Source: JAVJSD01 sp040219575 (lineage in GTDB: Bacteria; Planctomycetota; Planctomycetia; Pirellulales; Pirellulaceae). Taken from it: a DNA stretch of 64,000 nt. Shown here in pieces: positions 18,950 to 28,333 of this stretch. Each line of letters begins with the position of its first letter. Position 1 is the stretch's first letter. The DNA lies in the NCBI GenBank assembly GCA_040219575.1, contig JAVJSD010000008.1, positions 27,696 through 91,695 on the forward strand. Direction: 5' to 3'. A program made the translations under genes and the position numbers. Below the pieces are notes generated by a model. That model saw only the letters and a list, made by a program, of their open reading frames with translations. It was not told the DNA's origin and did not search any database.

Positions 18950-18985
18950 CCGTAGCCGATGCTGCCAGCATCGGCGAACAACCAT
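18950..18985. repeat. Palindromic repeat D, copy 1 (ccgatgctgccagcatcgg)
   Basis: Short palindrome ccgatgctgccagcatcgg after sucD. Related sequences lie at 40814-40846 (cctatgctgccagcatagg) and around 42047. As RNA it would form a 3' hairpin; it has no T-run. Confidence 0.5.
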
Positions 18986-19082
18986 GAGCCGCGAAATCTG
19001 TCCCCGCGTTTTGCGGTGGTCTCCGGCGATTCCGCGCTGTAGGGCGTCTTCACGCTCGAGGCCGAGCGAGTCGTTCAATATT

Positions 19083-19160
19083 TAGCCCGGATTATTCATG
19101 AAGACCGTCGCGAGAGCACTTACGGCCGCGCAGCAGATCGCTCATGAATAATCCGGGTTA
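19083..19160. repeat. Inverted repeat E between sucD and DUF1501 gene
   Basis: Perfect 16-bp arms cccggattattcatga (19086-19101) and tcatgaataatccggg (19142-19157), separated by 40 bases. It lies between two convergent genes. It may be a MITE-like remnant or a bidirectional terminator hairpin. Confidence 0.7.
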
Positions 19161-19238
19161 GCCGTAACGACGCGGCAGGGGTGCACCCAGCGCAACCTGC
19201 GTGGCTTCACGCCGGACAAGCGTCGCGGCTCGAAGACG

Positions 19239-20567
19239 TTACGCGAACAAGTCCCGCAAGGGCGCGCCGCGGTCGGTGATGGGCACCGGGCGGTCGCCGT
19301 CGAAGAGTTCGAGTGCGGGATCGATTCCGAGCGTGTGATGAATCGTCGCGTGCAGGTCGGGGACCGAGATGGGCCGTTCGACGACCGTCTTGCCGAGTTC
19401 ATCCGTCACGCCGACGGCCTGGCCGGTCTTCAACGATCCACCGGCCAGCATGATGCTGAACGCTTTGCTCTGATGGCCGCGACCGCCGCCGCCGTCGAAC
19501 TCGGGCGGCCGGCCGAATTCGGTGGCGACCACGATCAGCGTCTTGTCGAGCCGCCGGCGATGCTCGAGATCGAGCACCAGCGCCGCCAGCGCCTGATCGA
19601 GTTGGTCGATAAGAATGTGTTGATTCAGCTGGCCGGCGTTGTGCGTGTCCCAGCCGGTGCCGTTGATGAAGTTGAGGTTGAACGACACCTCGACGAACCG
19701 CACACCCGATTCAATCAGCCGACGGGCCAACAGGCAGCGTTGACCGAATTCGCCGCCGTACGTTTCGCGGAGCTTGTCCGACTCGCTCTTCAGGTCGAAG
19801 ACGCTCATGAACTTCGGTCCGGCGAGATCCATTCCCGCGGCGCTGGCCGCGGCGTAGTCGGCGATCTTGCGATCCCCCTCGTTCCGCTCGACATATCGCT
19901 GCCGCACTTTGGCCAGCAGGTCGTTGCGACGATCCTGCCTGGCGGCGCTGACGCCGTCGGGCCGCTTCAGTCCGGCGGGGCCGAGTTCGGTGTCGGTCAG
20001 GTAGACGTAACTGTACTTCGCCCCCAGAAAGCCGGGGCCGCGGCTGGCGCTGGGATAGCCCATCACCACGTAGGCGGGCACCCCTTCGCCGCGGGCGCCG
20101 AGTTGGTGGGCGACGATCGAACCGATCGACGGGTAGACGGTGGTGCCGGTGGGCGGACGGCCGGTGTGCACGCGGTTGGTGGCGGCGGCGTGTTCGTCGA
20201 TCACGTCGTGGTTGACGCTTCGCAGCAGCACGCCGCGGTCGAGCAGCGGGGCCGTGCGTTTCAGATGCTCGCAGACCTGCGCGCCTTCGATGGCGGTGTC
20301 GATCGCGTCGTAGTCGGAGCCGGGCGTGCGCGTCTTGGGATCGCCGCGACGTTTGGGATCCCAGGTATCGACGTGGCAAGCGCCCCCGCCGAGCCAGATG
20401 AAGATGCAGCTATCGGCCTTGCCCGGCGGCAGCGAAGCCGTGGGCGACTCCGAGGCCGACAACAGGTCCGAGGCCGACAACAGGGCCGGTCCGCCGAGCG
20501 CGGCTGCCGAAGCAACAGCGGCGCCGCCGGCGAGAAACTGACGACGATTGGGCGCGGGATTCTTCAT
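19239..20567 (-). CDS. DUF1501 protein, Tat-exported
   Basis: 442 residues of the DUF1501 family, which resembles sulfatase/alkaline-phosphatase folds and expands strongly in planctomycetes. The N-terminus has a twin-arginine motif NRRQFLAGG and a hydrophobic stretch, so it is exported folded. Typical stretches are FIWLGGGACHVDTWDPK, HTGRPPTGT and GWDTHNAGQLNQHI. I start at the ATG at 20567, with GGAG ten bases upstream, rather than the GTG three codons earlier. It lies 91 bases after the DUF1549/1553 gene; such pairs recur in planctomycetes and are thought to act together. The reaction is unknown. Confidence 0.92.
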   Translation of the reverse strand: MKNPAPNRRQFLAGGAAVASAAALGGPALLSASDLLSASESPTASLPPGKADSCIFIWLGGGACHVDTWDPKRRGDPKTRTPGSDYDAIDTAIEGAQVCEHLKRTAPLLDRGVLLRSVNHDVIDEHAAATNRVHTGRPPTGTTVYPSIGSIVAHQLGARGEGVPAYVVMGYPSASRGPGFLGAKYSYVYLTDTELGPAGLKRPDGVSAARQDRRNDLLAKVRQRYVERNEGDRKIADYAAASAAGMDLAGPKFMSVFDLKSESDKLRETYGGEFGQRCLLARRLIESGVRFVEVSFNLNFINGTGWDTHNAGQLNQHILIDQLDQALAALVLDLEHRRRLDKTLIVVATEFGRPPEFDGGGGRGHQSKAFSIMLAGGSLKTGQAVGVTDELGKTVVERPISVPDLHATIHHTLGIDPALELFDGDRPVPITDRGAPLRDLFA

Positions 20568-20583
20568 GGGATTCACTCTCCAG

Positions 20584-20645
20584 TTCGACGGACGTCGTCG
20601 TCCGTCGAAACGCGAAACGACGGACGAGGACCTCGACGGGGACGT
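20584..20645. repeat. Repeat I (gacggacgtcgtcgtccgtc), copy 1
   Basis: Palindromic cgacggacgtcgtcgtccgt followed by a second imperfect arm. It lies between the DUF1549/1553 and DUF1501 genes. Similar sequences are found near 4738-4780, 24468-24545 and 39517-39680. Confidence 0.5.
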
Positions 20646-20658
20646 CCGTACAATGTGT

Positions 20659-23600
20659 TTAGGGGATGAACACGAACTCGGGGGAGTTGACCAGCGTCCA
20701 GACCATGTCTTCCATCCGCTCGCGCCACGGTTTCTCTAGCAGCGGCGTGGGAGGGTCGCCGGCGCGGACGCGGCGCTCCATCTCGTTCATGATTCGCGTC
20801 GCCTCGGCGCTGAGGTGGTTGGCCCAGGAGACGCGCGTCACATGGCGGTTCACTTTCGGAATCGGCTTGGCCCCCGGCACGCGGCGATCGGAGTAGCCGT
20901 CGCCGAGCAATTCCAGGAACATGTCCCGCTCGACGTCGTCGGGTTCGCGCGACAGCAACCGCAGGTAAACGTCGTCGATCAGCTCGCCCGTCGTCTGCTC
21001 CTGGAGCGCCAAGCCGGTCAAGGCGTTGTCGTCGGAGAGCCTCGCCACGCGGGCGCCGACCACGCCGTTGGCGAGCGCCAGCGGCTGCAGCACGGTGGGC
21101 GATTGCTCGCGGACGGTCAGCGGGTTGGGGCGCGCGTCGCGCCAGCCGTAGGCCAACAGCAGATCGACGATGCTCTGCGAGACGGGCAGCGCCAGCGCCG
21201 GTCGGTCGCGTTCGTTCGACAGCGAGGTGAACTCCCAGGCGCGCCGCGGCACGCCCAGGTTGAGGAACGTGGTGACCGGCCGCCGCCCTTCGGGATCGAG
21301 GCTCAGCGTCTCCGCGTCCATCGTTTTCCCCGCGGCGGCGTACAGCGAATCGACGATCTGCTCGGCGGTCATTCGCCGCCGCGCCGGCGAGGCGAACAGC
21401 CGCTCCGGCGGCGACTTCGACTGGGAGCCTTCCGCCGTCGCCGCGCGCTGGTACGCATGCGAATTGAGAATCAGTCGGGCGACATGCTTCACGTCGTAGT
21501 CGTGCGCGACCAACTCCCGCGCCAACCAGCGCAGCAGTTCCCCATGCGAGGGCTCCGCGTCGCTCCAGTCATCGACCGGTTCAACGATCCCCCAGCCCAG
21601 GTAACGCTTCCACATCCGGTTCACCAGCACTTGGGCGAATCGCTCGTTGTGGGCGGTGGTGATGCTGGCCGCCAGACGCTCGCGGGGATCGTCGCCACGG
21701 GCCAACAATTCGTTGAGGGCGATATCTTCGTCCAGCAGTTCGGCGAAGGGCCACTGGGGCTGAATCTTGTCGCCGGGCTTGAGCGAGATTTCGACCAGCG
21801 GCGCGCGGCCGCCTTCCGCCACGGGAACGGTGCTCGACTTGGGCAGTGAGATCGGTTTCTGATCGAGCATCGCCGCCACATTGAACAACTGCTCTTGCGT
21901 GAAGTTGTGGAACGGCGCGTCGTGGCAGCGGGCGCACTGCATCTGCTGGCCGAGGAACGCCTGCGCGACCACATGCGCCTTGGCGGCCATCGGCACGTCG
22001 TTCTGCGTGGCCATGGCGAAACCGGCCGGCGCGCCGCCGTACTGGCTTCCCTCCATCATCACCAGTTCAGTAACGAAACGATCCATCGGCTTGTTGTCGA
22101 GCAGCGACTCGTGAATCCACCAGCGGAACGGGCCGGTGTTGTTGAGCATCGGCTTGAGGATGCCGGGGTTCTCGGCCAGCACGTCCTGCCAGTAACCGGT
22201 CCAGTTGTCGGCCCAACCGTCATGCGCGAGCAGCCGATCGATCGCGCGGGCTCGACGATCGGGATGTTGGTCGGCGAGGAACGCATCAAGTTCCGCGGGC
22301 GTCGGGATCACGCCGATCGTGTCGATCGTCGCGCGGCGCAGGAACGTGTAATCGTCGCACAGTTCGGCGGGTTGCACGCCGGCCGCTTCCAGTTTCGCGC
22401 CGAGGAAGCGGTCGATTTCGTTGTGGACCGGCGTCTCCTTTCCCACCTCGGGAACCTCGGGGCCCGGCGTGGCGGCGATCTGCTTTCTGGCGATGGCGTG
22501 CCGCTTGTCCCAGTAGGCGGCGAGGACCGGATCGATGTCGCGGCGGGCGGCCGCCTCCATGGCGCGATACTGCCGGTCGAGTCGCGCCGACATCGCCATC
22601 CAACCAGGATCGGTCAGCGAAACGGGACTCGCACCGGCCGCCGTAAGGATCTCGAACGGACCGCCGCCCTGGCTCAGCGCGATGCAGACTTCGCCCAACT
22701 CCGGGCGAAGCGATTTGCCGCCGGCGATCATCTCCAGGCGGAAGACATGCTCGCCCTTGTCCAACTCGATTTCGATCTCCGTCTCCTGATGCCCGGCGGC
22801 AAGCGGCCAGATTCCCTCGCGCCGCGGCGGCGTCGCCTCGGGCACTGCTTCATGCCCGCTGGAGTTGCGGTTCAGGAATCCATTCTCCACCACCAGGCGG
22901 CCGTCGACATACAAACGTGCCGCCGACTTGCTGCGCAGCAACAATTCGTACTTGCCGGGCGTGAGCTCGCGTTTTGTGCGGGCGCGCACCAGGAAGGGAC
23001 TCGTACGATCGGCTTGCAACCCTTTGCGCGAATACTTCTGGGGCATCTCGGTGAATGCGAACACGTCTTGCGTGAAGGTCTCGATCGCGGCCGGGGCGAC
23101 GAAATTCCAGGTGTCGCCCGAGGCGATGCCTTCGTGAATCTCGACCAGCACCGCGTCGGTGGGCACGCTTTCGTCGGAGAGTTCCACCTCGCGCGGATCC
23201 GGCAAGTCGGCGTCGTAGCGGGCCAGCAATCGCTCGGGCGCCACCAGCTTGCGATAGATCGCCACTTCATCGATCGATCCCTGGAAGGTGCTGCCCGCGC
23301 CGCCTCCCATCGACGAACCGATCCACAGTTCGTCGTCGTCCACGACGGGGGATTCCTCGGTCGCGCCGCCGTAGTCCCAACTTCCCTTGACCGCGCGGCC
23401 GTCGAGATAGCCGCGGATGCTCTCCGGCTTGCCGAACTCGTACGCCACCGCGACGTGGTGCCACGCGCCGTCGCCGGGCAGGAAGCCTTCGTTGCTGTTC
23501 CAGCGATGGAAGTCGTTGCGGTTGCCGGCCCGATTGTCGGCGCTGCGGAACAGGAAGCTGAGCCGGGCCGTGCCCCCTTCACCGCGAAGCCGCAAGGCGT

Positions 23601-24120
23601 AGTTCTGGTTGTCGCGGGCGAATCCCTGGTTGCCGGTGCGGCCCTTGCCGACGATATACACCTGTTGTTCGTTGGCGACGGAATCGGCCCGCACCCAGGC
23701 CTCGAGCGTGAGGGCGTCGCCGGGGCCGAAGTCGAACAGGCTTTGCTCGCCGGGATCGGCCACACGAAGATATCCGCCTTTCCCGCCAAACGTGACGGCC
23801 ACGTTCTCGGCCTGCATGGCCGGATAATGCGGCGGCCGGGCGCTGGGTTGCGCGAAGCCGACGTCGCCATGAATAAAGCAAACGGTCTGTTGTTCGTCGC
23901 CCTCTCCCTGGCCGACTTGCACGGCGTTCGCCAGACGACTGGAGACATCGCCCTCGAACGTCCAGTAGGCGACGGGTCCATCGGCCATGACCTGCTGCCG
24001 GTAACCCGGTCGGCCGTCGGCGTCTGGATCCTCGTTTTCAGCGGCCCGCAATGGGGCGGCAAACAGCGAAGCGGACAACAGCAGGGCCAGCGACGCAAAC
24101 CAAGCGAGGCGATAGGGCAT
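20659..24120 (-). CDS. Exported LamG / DUF1549 / DUF1553 protein
   Basis: 1153 residues. The signal peptide (about 1-27, ending LRAAE) sets the start at the ATG at 24120; the frame stays open to 24435, but that part is a repeat. Order of domains: LamG (about 45-300, VAYWTFEGDV to DEVAIYRKLVAPERL), a PA14-like beta region (about 330-500, YELLLRSKSAARLYVDGRLV), DUF1549 (about 565-770, FLRRATIDTIGVIPTP and one CARCH haem-type motif), then DUF1553 (about 860-1120). Most planctomycete relatives begin with a cytochrome domain (PSCyt1); here LamG and PA14-like modules replace it. It is paired with the DUF1501 gene. Confidence 0.9.
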   Translation of the reverse strand: MPYRLAWFASLALLLSASLFAAPLRAAENEDPDADGRPGYRQQVMADGPVAYWTFEGDVSSRLANAVQVGQGEGDEQQTVCFIHGDVGFAQPSARPPHYPAMQAENVAVTFGGKGGYLRVADPGEQSLFDFGPGDALTLEAWVRADSVANEQQVYIVGKGRTGNQGFARDNQNYALRLRGEGGTARLSFLFRSADNRAGNRNDFHRWNSNEGFLPGDGAWHHVAVAYEFGKPESIRGYLDGRAVKGSWDYGGATEESPVVDDDELWIGSSMGGGAGSTFQGSIDEVAIYRKLVAPERLLARYDADLPDPREVELSDESVPTDAVLVEIHEGIASGDTWNFVAPAAIETFTQDVFAFTEMPQKYSRKGLQADRTSPFLVRARTKRELTPGKYELLLRSKSAARLYVDGRLVVENGFLNRNSSGHEAVPEATPPRREGIWPLAAGHQETEIEIELDKGEHVFRLEMIAGGKSLRPELGEVCIALSQGGGPFEILTAAGASPVSLTDPGWMAMSARLDRQYRAMEAAARRDIDPVLAAYWDKRHAIARKQIAATPGPEVPEVGKETPVHNEIDRFLGAKLEAAGVQPAELCDDYTFLRRATIDTIGVIPTPAELDAFLADQHPDRRARAIDRLLAHDGWADNWTGYWQDVLAENPGILKPMLNNTGPFRWWIHESLLDNKPMDRFVTELVMMEGSQYGGAPAGFAMATQNDVPMAAKAHVVAQAFLGQQMQCARCHDAPFHNFTQEQLFNVAAMLDQKPISLPKSSTVPVAEGGRAPLVEISLKPGDKIQPQWPFAELLDEDIALNELLARGDDPRERLAASITTAHNERFAQVLVNRMWKRYLGWGIVEPVDDWSDAEPSHGELLRWLARELVAHDYDVKHVARLILNSHAYQRAATAEGSQSKSPPERLFASPARRRMTAEQIVDSLYAAAGKTMDAETLSLDPEGRRPVTTFLNLGVPRRAWEFTSLSNERDRPALALPVSQSIVDLLLAYGWRDARPNPLTVREQSPTVLQPLALANGVVGARVARLSDDNALTGLALQEQTTGELIDDVYLRLLSREPDDVERDMFLELLGDGYSDRRVPGAKPIPKVNRHVTRVSWANHLSAEATRIMNEMERRVRAGDPPTPLLEKPWRERMEDMVWTLVNSPEFVFIP

Positions 24121-24673
24121 CGGATCGTGGCGAGGTGAGAGTTGGGAGCTGAAAGGGCCGGGTGGGCGAAGCCAAATCGTGGACTTCTGGCCGCCCTCGA
24201 TTATAGCGATTCCATGCGGGGTCTGCCAAACTCCAAAAGATGCCGGCAGTGGAGTCGTTTCTGTCCGCACAACGGACTTCCTCGACGACTTCCTGGGGCG
24301 TGGTCTGGAGACTTCGTAGCGGAAGTCGTGAGACTTCCGACGGCATGGAGATAAGTGGAACTCTCTCGAGTGCCGCCGCCATTCGACTTTCCACGTAGGC
24401 GCTTCCAGAAGTCTCACGACTTCTGCTACCTCCATTCTTCGGTGTCACGGAGCACCGGTCCGTCGAGCGAATACGTCCTGAAAAATCGACGGACCGGGAG
24501 GATCGACTGGGAACATGGGCGTCCGTCGTCGAGCCTTATCAACGGAACCGCCCCACGGATAAAATGCCCGCGGGGCGGTGATCGACCCGGTGGGCGTAAC
24601 AATCGACACGATTCTACGCTCGGAAGTGGGGCGTTCTGGCTTTTGCTCTGCGGCCATGAGGAGGTAATTCGTT
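24121..24673. other. Intergenic region holding repeats A and I
   Basis: About 550 bases without a convincing gene. Repeat A occupies 24315-24430 and a repeat-I-like stretch about 24468-24545. The rest is featureless apart from the ribosome-binding site of the next gene. Confidence 0.5.
24315..24430. repeat. Dispersed repeat A, copy 3, with inverted ends
   Basis: A 116-bp element bounded by gtagcggaagtcgtgagact at the left and the near-complement agtctcacgacttctgctac at the right. This gives it the shape of a small MITE. Confidence 0.65.
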
Positions 24674-25072
24674 ATGGATTTCGCCGTTCTGTTCTCGAAG
24701 GTCGTCGGTCCGGTGCTGTTGGTGCGGGCCCTGTCGATCGTCATCGACCGCAAGCACTTTTACGCGATGATGGCCGGCGTGGAGAAGGAGATCACCACCG
24801 TCGCGTTCTCCTTCTTTCCGATTGCGCTGATGATGAGCTGCATCGCGATCGAGGTGACGTTCTCCGACACCTCGAGCCTCGCGGCGTGGCTGATTCACCT
24901 GACCGCTTGGGGCGGGATGGCCAAGGCCGCCGCGCTGATGCTGTTTCCGCGGTTGGTGGTCGCCAAGGTGAAGTTGTTGGCCGAGACGGGGTTTCTGTAC
25001 GTCGTCTTGCTATCGACGCTCTGCGTGGGGGCGTACTTCGTCTGGTTCGGCTACTTCGCCAGAAGCGTCTAG
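24674..25072 (+). CDS. Small integral membrane protein, unknown function
   Basis: 132 residues with about four hydrophobic segments (about 8-25, 42-62, 68-90, 105-127). The first charged loop reads DRKHFYAMMAGVEKE. An excellent AGGAGGT lies upstream, so the start is secure. I do not recognise a family. A complete repeat-B element begins seven bases after the stop. Confidence 0.75.
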   Translation: MDFAVLFSKVVGPVLLVRALSIVIDRKHFYAMMAGVEKEITTVAFSFFPIALMMSCIAIEVTFSDTSSLAAWLIHLTAWGGMAKAAALMLFPRLVVAKVKLLAETGFLYVVLLSTLCVGAYFVWFGYFARSV

Positions 25073-25078
25073 ACCACT

Positions 25079-25249
25079 TCGTTTAACGGCAAGCCGCAGG
25101 CGACGGCGGACCGTTCGGTAGGTGCGTCCGGCTGAAAGAGCATCCTGCGCGGGCAAACCTCCGGCTAGAATGATAGCGCGCACGATCCGCCTCTAGCCAG
25201 ATACATCGCTGCAACGGTCCGCCGTCGCCTGCGGCTTGCCGTTAAACGA
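25079..25249. mobile_element. Complete repeat-B element with perfect 37-bp inverted ends (MITE-like)
   Basis: Left arm 25079-25115 (begins tcgtttaacggcaagccgca) is the exact complement of right arm 25213-25249 (ends tgcggcttgccgttaaacga). The inner part is about 97 bp and contains ctgaaagagc, also present in the copy at 63897. It codes for nothing. It lies between a membrane protein gene and a gene whose ATG begins at its last base. Confidence 0.75.
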
Positions 25250-25785
25250 TGATGTTCGACTCGTCCTCTGAGCCTCGAAAAGACGTGAAACGCCGGCGAC
25301 CGCAGATCACCATGGGTGCATTGTTGCTCGCGATCGCCTTTGTGGGCGTGCTGGTGGGATGGTTCGTCGAGCCGCTCCGCGACATGTTCCGCGGGAAGGA
25401 GCCCGAACTCTTGCAGCCGATCGAATCCGATGCTGATTTGGAGGAGGCGCTGAAGGCGAAACGAGCGGTTGTCTTCATCGAAGTGGGGTGGTCGCTCAAT
25501 TCCGTTGTCGTCAAACGAAACCTGGAAGAAATGATTCGAAAGTGGCGCCGGCTCGAAGGCGCCCCCGATGTCTCGTTCTATGTGCTCGACCTCACGGACC
25601 ACGGTCAGAACAAGCCGCCCGGCATTCGACAGTGGGTGGAATCGGTTCCTGCGATCAAGAGGTCGACCTACAACGCGATGGGAGAGATGTTTTGGTTACG
25701 CGACGGAGGATTTCAGGAGCAATCGGAAGGTTGGATTTCGCCTGAGGATTTGCTGAAGATTGCGAAGGCGTGCTTCATGGATTGA
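25249..25785 (+). CDS. Membrane-anchored thioredoxin-fold-like protein without CxxC
   Basis: 178 residues. One membrane anchor (about 22-40, MGALLLAIAFVGVLVGWFV) is followed by a domain with thioredoxin-like spacing (RAVVFIEVGWSLNSVVVKRN, then VSFYVLDLTDHGQN). The usual WCxxC position reads WSLNS, so it is not a normal oxidoreductase. The ATG at 25249 overlaps the end of the repeat-B element, and a second ATG follows at 25252. No ribosome-binding site is visible within the repeat. Function unknown. Confidence 0.65.
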   Translation: MMFDSSSEPRKDVKRRRPQITMGALLLAIAFVGVLVGWFVEPLRDMFRGKEPELLQPIESDADLEEALKAKRAVVFIEVGWSLNSVVVKRNLEEMIRKWRRLEGAPDVSFYVLDLTDHGQNKPPGIRQWVESVPAIKRSTYNAMGEMFWLRDGGFQEQSEGWISPEDLLKIAKACFMD

Positions 25786-25895
25786 TTCGCCGCGAAGGCG
25801 GTTTTTTGAGAAACCCCGCCCCTTTCAACCGGCACTTCCCGCACAACGCTTCTGATCGGGCGAGGGAGTTGTTCGAGGCTTTGCTTGGAAACCTC

Positions 25896-25958
25896 GTAGC
25901 GGAAGTCGTGAGACTTCCGACGGCATTGAAAAAGAGGAACGCTCACGAGTTCCGCTAC
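25896..25958. repeat. Dispersed repeat A, short copy
   Basis: Starts gtagcggaagtcgtgagact and ends ctcacgagttccgctac, with inverted ends about 20 bp long around a short AT-richer centre. Confidence 0.6.
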
Positions 25959-26056
25959 AAGTATCGCTCGTCGTACAACGGAGATCGCCCCCAATCGGAT
26001 TCAGTGGACGTCGGATTCGGTGGACGTGGCGAGCCCACGGAACCTAAACTTGGAGG

Positions 26057-28333
26057 ATGGCGACCTCCTCTCCCGCGAACTCCGTGCCAGCCGGCGAATC
26101 CGACCACGGGCCGGCGACGCTTGCGGCGCCGCCTCGCGCCTCGCTGCTCCCCTTTGCGGTGTTGCTCGCGGCGCTGTTGCTCTCGGGACTGGCCGGGCTG
26201 GTGAACCAGGTCGTCTGGCAGCGGGCGCTCAAGCTTTACCTCGGCGGCAGCGAAGCGCTCAGCACGATGACGGTGGTGCTGGTCTTCATGCTGGGGCTGG
26301 GCGTCGGATCGCTGTTGGCCAGTCGCCGCACCGCGCGGATGCGCAACCCGGCGGCCGTGCTGGTGCTGCTCGAGGCGCTGCTGCTGGTGGTCAACCTGCT
26401 GATCGCCGTGCTGTTGCGACTCGACCTGTCCGAGACCGTGTATGGCTTTCAGCGCGTCGCCATTTCGGCCGGCGTGCCGATTCGCGTGGTCTACTTCGCC
26501 GCGGCAACGCTGCTGCTGACGCCCCCCTGCCTGATGATGGGCATGACGCTCCCCGTCGGCTCGGAGCTTTGCCAGCGACAGTTGGGCTGCCGGCGACCGA
26601 GCATTCTCGGGCTGTTGTTCGCCGTCAACACACTGGGCGCCGTCGCCGGCGCCGCGGTGAGCGGATTCTACCTGATGCCCTACTTCGGCCAGACGCGGTC
26701 GTTGATCGCCGCCGCGCTCTGCAACGGACTCGCGGCGGTCGTCGCCGCGGTGTTGATCCATCGGCCGACGGAAGCCGCCGCGACCGCTCGATTCGATAAT
26801 GAGCCGCCCGCGAGGCGGATCGGTATGACCGTCGAGGAGTGGACCGGTTTCGGGCTGGGGCTGCTGGCGCTCGGCTACGAGATGTATTTGTTTCGCGTCA
26901 ACATTCTGCTGTGGCAACCACTACCCTACACCTTCGCCGCCACGCTTGGGCTGTATCTGTTGTTCTGGTCATTGGGCGCCGGACTTTCCGCCTGGCTGCG
27001 CGGCCGACTCGTGCTGACGTTGGCGGCCGCCGCACTGCTTGTTGCGGGCATGCCGCTGCTGTACGGCTACCAACGATGGGAAAAGATTTCTCCCGAACTG
27101 TTCGCCGTGTTGGGGCTGGTCTATTTTCTGCCCTGCATTCTTTTCGGGTTGCTCTACGGCCGACTGGTCACGCGAGCCGCCCGTCGCTGGGGGCGCGACG
27201 TGGGCCGGTTTCACGGCTTCAATCTGTTCGGATCCTGCCTGGGCATCCTGGCGTTCACCCTGTGGGGCTACCAGATCGACCAGGACTTGAACGCCTGGAT
27301 CATCAGCGGCGGGCTCGTCGCCATCGGCTGCTTCCAACTGGCGGCCGACGCCCGCAAGTCCGTCGCCACCTGGTTCTGGCGAGCGGCGCTGATCGTGCCG
27401 CTGGCCCTCGTCGCCGCCTTGCTGGTGCTGGGAGGCGGCCGCACCTTCACGCTGCAAAGCAACGGGGTCCGCAGCTACTACGGACGCGACGGCGTGGTCG
27501 AAATTCGACCGGACGGCGCGATGGTCTGGGACGGCATGGAGCACGCCAACCTCTCCAGGCAAAACAGCCACGTGGGCCGCTTCGAGTGGGGCTTGGCCGC
27601 GTTTCCCGTGCTCTGCTCGCCGGAGCCGCCGCGCGAAGCCTTGGTGATCGGGTTGGGATGCGGCGTGACGGCGGCCACGCTGGCCAAGCTCGACAGCCTC
27701 CGGCAGGTCGACGTCTACGAAATCAATCCCACGCTGAAGCAGGTGATGGCCGACTATCCCAACGGCACGCTGGGCGTCGCCGACAATGACCGCATCCACA
27801 TCATGTGGCGCGACGGCCGCACGGGACTGGCGCTCTCGGAAAAGAAATACGACCTGATCACGCAGCAGCCGCTGTTTCTCAGGCAGGCCGGCAGCGGGGC
27901 GCTGTTGTCGCGCGAGTACATGGAATTGGTCAAGCGGCGGCTCAAGCCGGGCGGCGTGTTCTGCATTTACGCGCACAGCTTCGGCAACGAGGACCAGTCG
28001 CTGCTGGTGCGTCGGACGGCCCGTTCGGTCTTCAAGTACTGCGAGTCGTTCCTCAAGGGGGGGATGATCGTGGCCTCGGACCGCCCGTTGACCGTCGAGG
28101 AATTCGACTGGTTGCAGAAAGCCGCCGCGCTCGACGAACTCTATTCGGAGGTCCGCTTCTTCAACGCATTCGTGCGCCGCGCGCCGGCGACAAGCGGACT
28201 GGTCCCGCTTCATGAATACCGGGACGTTCCTCGTCTCGATTGGGGCGACGAACACGCCGCTCCCTTGATCACCGACGATCATCCCCTGGTGGAGTACCCT
28301 GCGGCGGCGCGTCGGTTGATTTCAAAACAGTAG
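26057..28333 (+). CDS. Fused multi-pass membrane / spermidine-synthase-like protein
   Basis: 758 residues. Residues about 30-460 contain some twelve hydrophobic segments (LLALLLSGLAGLVNQVVWQR is the typical opening). Residues about 480-740 form a Rossmann methyltransferase-like domain of the spermidine-synthase type, with the SAM-binding loop VIGLGCGVTAATLAK and acidic VDVYEINP. Such fusions are common in bacteria; whether they make polyamines is unproven. A Pro-rich, polar N-terminus of about 28 residues precedes the first helix. Confidence 0.85.
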   Translation: MATSSPANSVPAGESDHGPATLAAPPRASLLPFAVLLAALLLSGLAGLVNQVVWQRALKLYLGGSEALSTMTVVLVFMLGLGVGSLLASRRTARMRNPAAVLVLLEALLLVVNLLIAVLLRLDLSETVYGFQRVAISAGVPIRVVYFAAATLLLTPPCLMMGMTLPVGSELCQRQLGCRRPSILGLLFAVNTLGAVAGAAVSGFYLMPYFGQTRSLIAAALCNGLAAVVAAVLIHRPTEAAATARFDNEPPARRIGMTVEEWTGFGLGLLALGYEMYLFRVNILLWQPLPYTFAATLGLYLLFWSLGAGLSAWLRGRLVLTLAAAALLVAGMPLLYGYQRWEKISPELFAVLGLVYFLPCILFGLLYGRLVTRAARRWGRDVGRFHGFNLFGSCLGILAFTLWGYQIDQDLNAWIISGGLVAIGCFQLAADARKSVATWFWRAALIVPLALVAALLVLGGGRTFTLQSNGVRSYYGRDGVVEIRPDGAMVWDGMEHANLSRQNSHVGRFEWGLAAFPVLCSPEPPREALVIGLGCGVTAATLAKLDSLRQVDVYEINPTLKQVMADYPNGTLGVADNDRIHIMWRDGRTGLALSEKKYDLITQQPLFLRQAGSGALLSREYMELVKRRLKPGGVFCIYAHSFGNEDQSLLVRRTARSVFKYCESFLKGGMIVASDRPLTVEEFDWLQKAAALDELYSEVRFFNAFVRRAPATSGLVPLHEYRDVPRLDWGDEHAAPLITDDHPLVEYPAAARRLISKQ

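Noticed and set aside
21895..24138. 747-codon plus-strand frame over the LamG/DUF1549 gene
   Set aside because: Antisense shadow; no recognisable domain.
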